A stretch of DNA of 18,082 nucleotides from assembly GCA_007131745.1 (NCBI GenBank), contig SLPX01000231.1, forward strand, positions 1-18,082. Direction: 5' to 3'. Of the stretch, positions 15,074-18,082 are shown one piece after another. Source of the stretch: Myxococcales bacterium. Its GTDB lineage: Bacteria > Myxococcota > Polyangia > HGW-17 > SLPX01. The notes under the pieces are model-generated. The model was not told the origin of the DNA. It saw only the letters and a program-made list of their open reading frames with translations, and ran no database searches. The translations under genes and the position numbers were made by a program. Positions within the stretch are counted from its first letter, which is position 1. Each line of letters starts with the position of its first letter.

Positions 15074-15778
15074 ATGGCTTGGGATGCAGATCAAGATCGT
15101 GGGTCTGTTGGAGCAGAGTCAGGAAACAGTTCTGAAAACCATCGATCAGGCACCCTGGTTTCTGAACCTTTCTTTTCCTTGAGCCTCTTGATGGCCCTGT
15201 TCGCCGCGGTGGTTTTAACAGCATTGGTTGTGGTGAGCGCGGATGTGGGTGTGGGCCTAGTGGCAGGGGGAGTTTTTGTTTTGGCGGTTCTGGTCTTCCG
15301 AAAGGTTTTCAGCGGCCTGGTATGCACGGAATGCGGGTACCGGGTGAGCCGCCGCGAAGTGAAGCAATGCCCTCGGTGTGCACTGGATGCAGATGGACAG
15401 GCGAATGAGGAATCCATCCCTTCATCCGGTCGAGACGGAGACCTACTGAAAGAATTTGTCCAGCTTCCCGAAAACATCGAGCCGGAGAAGATCTATACCA
15501 TCCGGACCTACAATCAAGCTTACCAGGCGAAAATGTCACGTGATATTTTGGCGCATGAGGGTATCGTGGCTTTTATACCCGGAGCCGAGCACAACAGTAT
15601 ATTGGGGATGTACGGATCGGGTATAGACATTCCATTGAAAGTCCATGGCCGGGATGCAAAGGAAGCGATCGAGATCTTGTCTTCGCTCGAGGAGGCCCCT
15701 GTGGAGTCGATGGAATCAGACCTGTTGGAAACAGGAGATCCGGAAAAAAGAAAGCTGTGGTCCAAGGTGGACTCGTGA
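15074..15778 (+). CDS. Two-TM zinc-ribbon protein with DUF2007-like domain
   Basis: A 234-residue membrane protein. ATG at 15074 follows AGGAAGAGG, a good ribosome site. A polar N-terminus (1-32) is followed by two hydrophobic segments at about 35-56 and 58-76, so both ends lie on the same side, most likely the cytoplasm. A zinc ribbon follows: Cys84, Cys87 (CTEC) and Cys99, Cys102 (CPRC). Residues about 140-205 (IYTIRTYNQAYQAKMSRDILAHEGI..., then IDIPLKVHGRDAKEAIEIL) match the DUF2007 pattern, called a putative signal-transducing domain, with an alpha-beta sandwich resembling PII-like folds. The biochemical role of that family is not established. The gene is probably monocistronic from the palindromic promoter upstream, and ends 7 bp from a convergent gene. 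Confidence 0.8.
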   Translation: MAWDADQDRGSVGAESGNSSENHRSGTLVSEPFFSLSLLMALFAAVVLTALVVVSADVGVGLVAGGVFVLAVLVFRKVFSGLVCTECGYRVSRREVKQCPRCALDADGQANEESIPSSGRDGDLLKEFVQLPENIEPEKIYTIRTYNQAYQAKMSRDILAHEGIVAFIPGAEHNSILGMYGSGIDIPLKVHGRDAKEAIEILSSLEEAPVESMESDLLETGDPEKRKLWSKVDS

Positions 15779-15785
15779 AGCGCAA

Positions 15786-16799
15786 CTACCAATTAAACCC
15801 AATGGCAAAGTAGGGAAACCCTACCGGTGTATACCTCCAAATTCCGTTTTTGTTATAGTACCAGTCCGAGATGGGGTAGGCCAGGCCGAAGTCGCCGAAT
15901 ATGAAATCACCATGTCCGCGGAAACCTAACAGCAACATCAAGGGTAATGGAGAATAGGGCTTCCATTGGGATATTTTTTCAGGGACTATGGGAACGTAGA
16001 ATTCGGATTGAAAAGACCATCGTTTGCGAAAATTGAAACGATACCCGATGGTAATCGGCAAGATGAAAATCCGTGCCGAGCCATCCGATGAAGAATACAT
16101 TCCAGCCTCCACTCCGGTCACTCCCAGATTGAAATAATGCCTGGAGTCTGAACTGGAAAAGGTGATAGCCGTGTTCAACCCGAATGCATACATCAAGGGC
16201 GACCGGCCGATGAGAAAGCTCATAAACCCGGCGAATGCACCGCCGCCTAAATGCACCCCGTCAGCGATCTCGAATTGTGCGCTCACTCGTCCGAGCAAAC
16301 CAAAGACCGCAGCGGGAACCAGGGTCGAGATTCCCGCATAGAAGTTTTCATGTGCTCCGAACAAAAACTCCCACAAACCTGCTGCGTATCCGTTGGCCAA
16401 TATTTGTCCTCGCGGCACGGGCATCGCCGTGGGGCTGAAGATCATGCGATGAGCCGTGACTTCTGTCTGCCTGATTTTCTTTACGTCTTTTTCGGGTTTT
16501 TCCCGCGTCTCCGGGTCGGGCTTCACTATGGTTACGGGAAGCTCCCGGCATTTGATTCCCTCTCTGAGATGGACGACATCATCAGCGAACACGCACCCGG
16601 GTGTGCACATACGAATCTCTTTCAAATCAGGACGATAGGATTCGACTAACACTGTCGGAACGCACCCTGAAGGACATTTTGGACACGCTATCGTTTTTGC
16701 CTGAATCTTTGGTGAGAAAAAAAGTGTCAAGCAGATGAGAGTAGAAATTGCAGCTGCTTTGATTTTCATTATTTTTACATTAATTTTGTTAATCGACAT
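15786..16799 (-). CDS. Exported protein, probable outer-membrane beta-barrel
   Basis: A 337-residue protein on the minus strand. I chose the ATG whose first base is 16799, since AGAAGGGCG lies just upstream; an earlier ATG (16835) overlaps the -10 box of the promoter and is unlikely. The signal peptide is MSINKINVKIMKIK then AAAISTLICLTLFF, cleaved after KIQA (34). A short Cys-rich region follows (CPKCPSGC, then MCTPGC), then a charged linker (PDPETREKPEKDVKK). From about 120 on, alternating aromatic/hydrophobic strands (YAAGLWEFLFGAHENFYAG, SARIFILPITIGYRFNF, WSFQSEFYVPIVP, GHGDFIFGDFGLAYPI) and a terminal Trp (AIGFNW) fit a transmembrane barrel recognised by BamA. I do not recognise the family. 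Confidence 0.75.
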   Translation of the reverse strand: MSINKINVKIMKIKAAAISTLICLTLFFSPKIQAKTIACPKCPSGCVPTVLVESYRPDLKEIRMCTPGCVFADDVVHLREGIKCRELPVTIVKPDPETREKPEKDVKKIRQTEVTAHRMIFSPTAMPVPRGQILANGYAAGLWEFLFGAHENFYAGISTLVPAAVFGLLGRVSAQFEIADGVHLGGGAFAGFMSFLIGRSPLMYAFGLNTAITFSSSDSRHYFNLGVTGVEAGMYSSSDGSARIFILPITIGYRFNFRKRWSFQSEFYVPIVPEKISQWKPYSPLPLMLLLGFRGHGDFIFGDFGLAYPISDWYYNKNGIWRYTPVGFPYFAIGFNW

Positions 16800-16834
16800 C
16801 TTTCGCCCTTCTGAATATTCATAAACCCAATACA

Positions 16835-16863
16835 ATTATACAGAATTGTTAGGGCTGATTCAA
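16835..16863 (-). promoter_or_regulatory. Sigma-70 type promoter, minus strand
   Basis: Reading the minus strand: TTGAAT (16863-16858), 17-nt spacer, TATAAT (16840-16835), the latter a perfect -10. The start would lie about 30 nt ahead of the ATG at 16799 of the barrel-like gene, giving a short leader that includes the ribosome site. Confidence 0.65.
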
Positions 16864-16947
16864 CGATAAGCTCCCAGGACTCAGGTTCGTCCCGCATTGG
16901 ATTTTTTTGATGAAAATTATCTTTTTAACATATTCCAGATGGGTGTA

Positions 16948-16956
16948 TGTGATAAT
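16948..16956 (+). promoter_or_regulatory. Possible extended -10 promoter for histidine kinase
   Basis: TGTGATAAT fits the extended -10 pattern TGnTATAAT with one mismatch, 122 bp before the kinase start. No convincing -35 was found at 16-18 bp spacing. It lies in a divergent intergenic stretch that also holds the minus-strand promoter. Confidence 0.3.
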
Positions 16957-17078
16957 GTGTTAAGAGCAATCTGGGAAAGCCGGGAAAATCAGTAGGTGAT
17001 TATGAAAATCTCTCAATAGGTTTGCGCGTACAAGCACGTTAGCGCGATAACCTGGCTCGGCTGAAGGCGAAGGAAGTG

Positions 17079-18082
17079 ATGCGTCGAAGCGAAAACAGGT
17101 ACAGAAGTTTGTTTCAAAGCGCGAGAGACGCCATTTTCATTCTGCGCGACGGGTGCTTCATTGATTGCAACACGGCTGCCGAGAAAATGTTTGGGAGAAC
17201 CAGGGAGGAAATAATCAATCGCCGGCCGGATGAGCTTTCTCCTGAGATCCAGCCGGACGGGCGCAGTTCACTCGATGTTTCAAAGGAGTGGATGCAAAGA
17301 TCGATCGACGGGAAAACCCAGTTTTTCGAGTGGATGCATCGACGGTTGGATGGGAGTTCTTTTTGCGCCGAAGTGAGCTTGAACCGGTTTTGGGAAAACG
17401 ATGGTTTCAGCATCCTCGCCATTGTGAGGGACATAACCGAGCGCAGGGAGGCGGAGATGGAGATCAAGATGCACAGGGAGCACCTCGAAGAGGAGGTCCG
17501 CGAGCGTACCCGGGAGCTTGCGTGGGCCAAGGAAAGAGCTGAGTCCGCTGATCGATTGAAGTCTGCTTTTTTGGCGACCATGTCACATGAACTAAGGACG
17601 CCTCTCAACTCGGTCATAGGTTTTACCGGGCTTTTGCTGAAAGAGGTTCCAGGCGAACTGAACGAAGAGCAGCGAAAACAGCTCAAAATTGTGAAGTCAA
17701 GCGCGGCCCATCTTTTTTCGCTCATCAACGATGTGCTGGACATTTCCAAGATAGAGGCCGGACAGCTTGTCGTGGCGCGGGAGCGCTTTCATCCGGGTGA
17801 AGCCGCCCGAAACGCAGTGGGTTCGGTGCAGCGTATTGCAGAGGAAAAGGGCCTTTCAGTGGATGTGAAAATCGATCCGGGTGTCACCGAAATCATCGGT
17901 GATGAGAGACGTTATGAGCAGGTGTTGATCAATTTGTTGAGCAACGCGGTCAAGTTCACCGAAGCCGGAAGCGTCTCGGTTGATGTGCGCCGCAAAGAAA
18001 GCGGCTTTCTGGAAACTGTTGTGCGGGATACGGGTATAGGTATCAAGCCTGAAGACCAAGAAACCATATTCGAGCCGTTTCA
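17079..18082 (+). CDS. PAS sensor histidine kinase, 3' partial
   Basis: Runs off the right edge without a stop; 334 codons visible. ATG at 17079 has AAGGA (17070-17074) 4 nt upstream; the frame is open back to a TAG at 17040. Residues about 3-125 are a PAS domain (ENRYRSLFQSARDAIFIL, NTAAEKMFGRTREEI, FSILAIVRDITERREAE), with no heme motif evident, so the signal is unknown. A coiled-coil linker (HLEEEVRERTRELAWAKERAESADRLK) leads to HisKA with SHELRTPLN, phosphoacceptor His170. The HATPase domain follows, with the N box LINLLSNAVKF and G1 motif RDTGIGI near the edge. No transmembrane segment is seen, so the visible form is cytoplasmic. It would autophosphorylate and pass phosphate to a response regulator or to a receiver domain beyond the window. 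Hybrid status cannot be decided. Confidence 0.9.
   Translation, partial: MRRSENRYRSLFQSARDAIFILRDGCFIDCNTAAEKMFGRTREEIINRRPDELSPEIQPDGRSSLDVSKEWMQRSIDGKTQFFEWMHRRLDGSSFCAEVSLNRFWENDGFSILAIVRDITERREAEMEIKMHREHLEEEVRERTRELAWAKERAESADRLKSAFLATMSHELRTPLNSVIGFTGLLLKEVPGELNEEQRKQLKIVKSSAAHLFSLINDVLDISKIEAGQLVVARERFHPGEAARNAVGSVQRIAEEKGLSVDVKIDPGVTEIIGDERRYEQVLINLLSNAVKFTEAGSVSVDVRRKESGFLETVVRDTGIGIKPEDQETIFEPF

Overview
The window comes from a Gram-negative bacterium of delta-proteobacterial type. It most resembles Myxococcota, Bradymonadota or an uncultured relative. I base this on two lipoproteins that each carry three cysteine-rich 'CGDG...E.CDG...C..LG...G.L.C..DC..D.S.C' repeats, a hallmark of myxobacterial surface proteins. 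Other support comes from a von Willebrand-like lipoprotein ending in the 'CDDGIDND.D...D.EDPDC' motif, an FHA-domain membrane protein, many lipobox signals and an outer-membrane barrel candidate. Base composition is close to balanced, and coding density is interrupted by several 100-480 bp gaps.

Layout. 1-1374: 3' part of a WD40 propeller protein, open at the left edge. 1622-1879: small exported protein. 2069-3520: lipoprotein-like leucine-rich-repeat protein. 3635-4690: bacterial PH-like/zinc-ribbon/FHA protein with a C-terminal membrane anchor. 4852-6639: lipoprotein with three cysteine-rich repeats followed by a seven-repeat RCC1 propeller. 6777-7238: a thioredoxin-fold peroxiredoxin-like gene interrupted by one in-frame TGA at the catalytic position, with a SECIS-like hairpin just downstream; I read it as a selenoprotein. 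7384-10777: a likely operon of a short-chain dehydrogenase and the two subunits of an indolepyruvate (2-oxoacid):ferredoxin oxidoreductase. 11074-12465: lipoprotein with three cysteine-rich repeats and a long glycine-rich domain. 12942-14921: large von Willebrand-like lipoprotein. 15074-15778: two-TM zinc-ribbon protein with a DUF2007-like domain, convergent with 15786-16799 (minus strand), an exported barrel-like protein. 17079-end: PAS sensor histidine kinase, cut by the right edge.

How they may work together. Most of the window encodes envelope-displayed binding scaffolds (WD40, LRR, RCC1, Gly-rich, VWA-like) and envelope or signalling proteins. The middle block is metabolic and redox: oxygen-sensitive ferredoxin-linked 2-oxoacid oxidation next to a selenium-dependent thiol/peroxide enzyme, which fits an anaerobic or microaerobic life. 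That link is inference from proximity.

Most notable points: the selenoprotein reading (6777-7238); the iron-sulfur motifs of IorA, in which the second cysteine of each motif is replaced (His in one, Asp in the other); a perfect 13-bp inverted repeat that carries a -35/-10 pair (14941-14974); and paired CCTTGGCAAG sites 53 bp apart upstream of the dehydrogenase/ior operon. No tRNA, rRNA, CRISPR array, transposase or integrase was seen.
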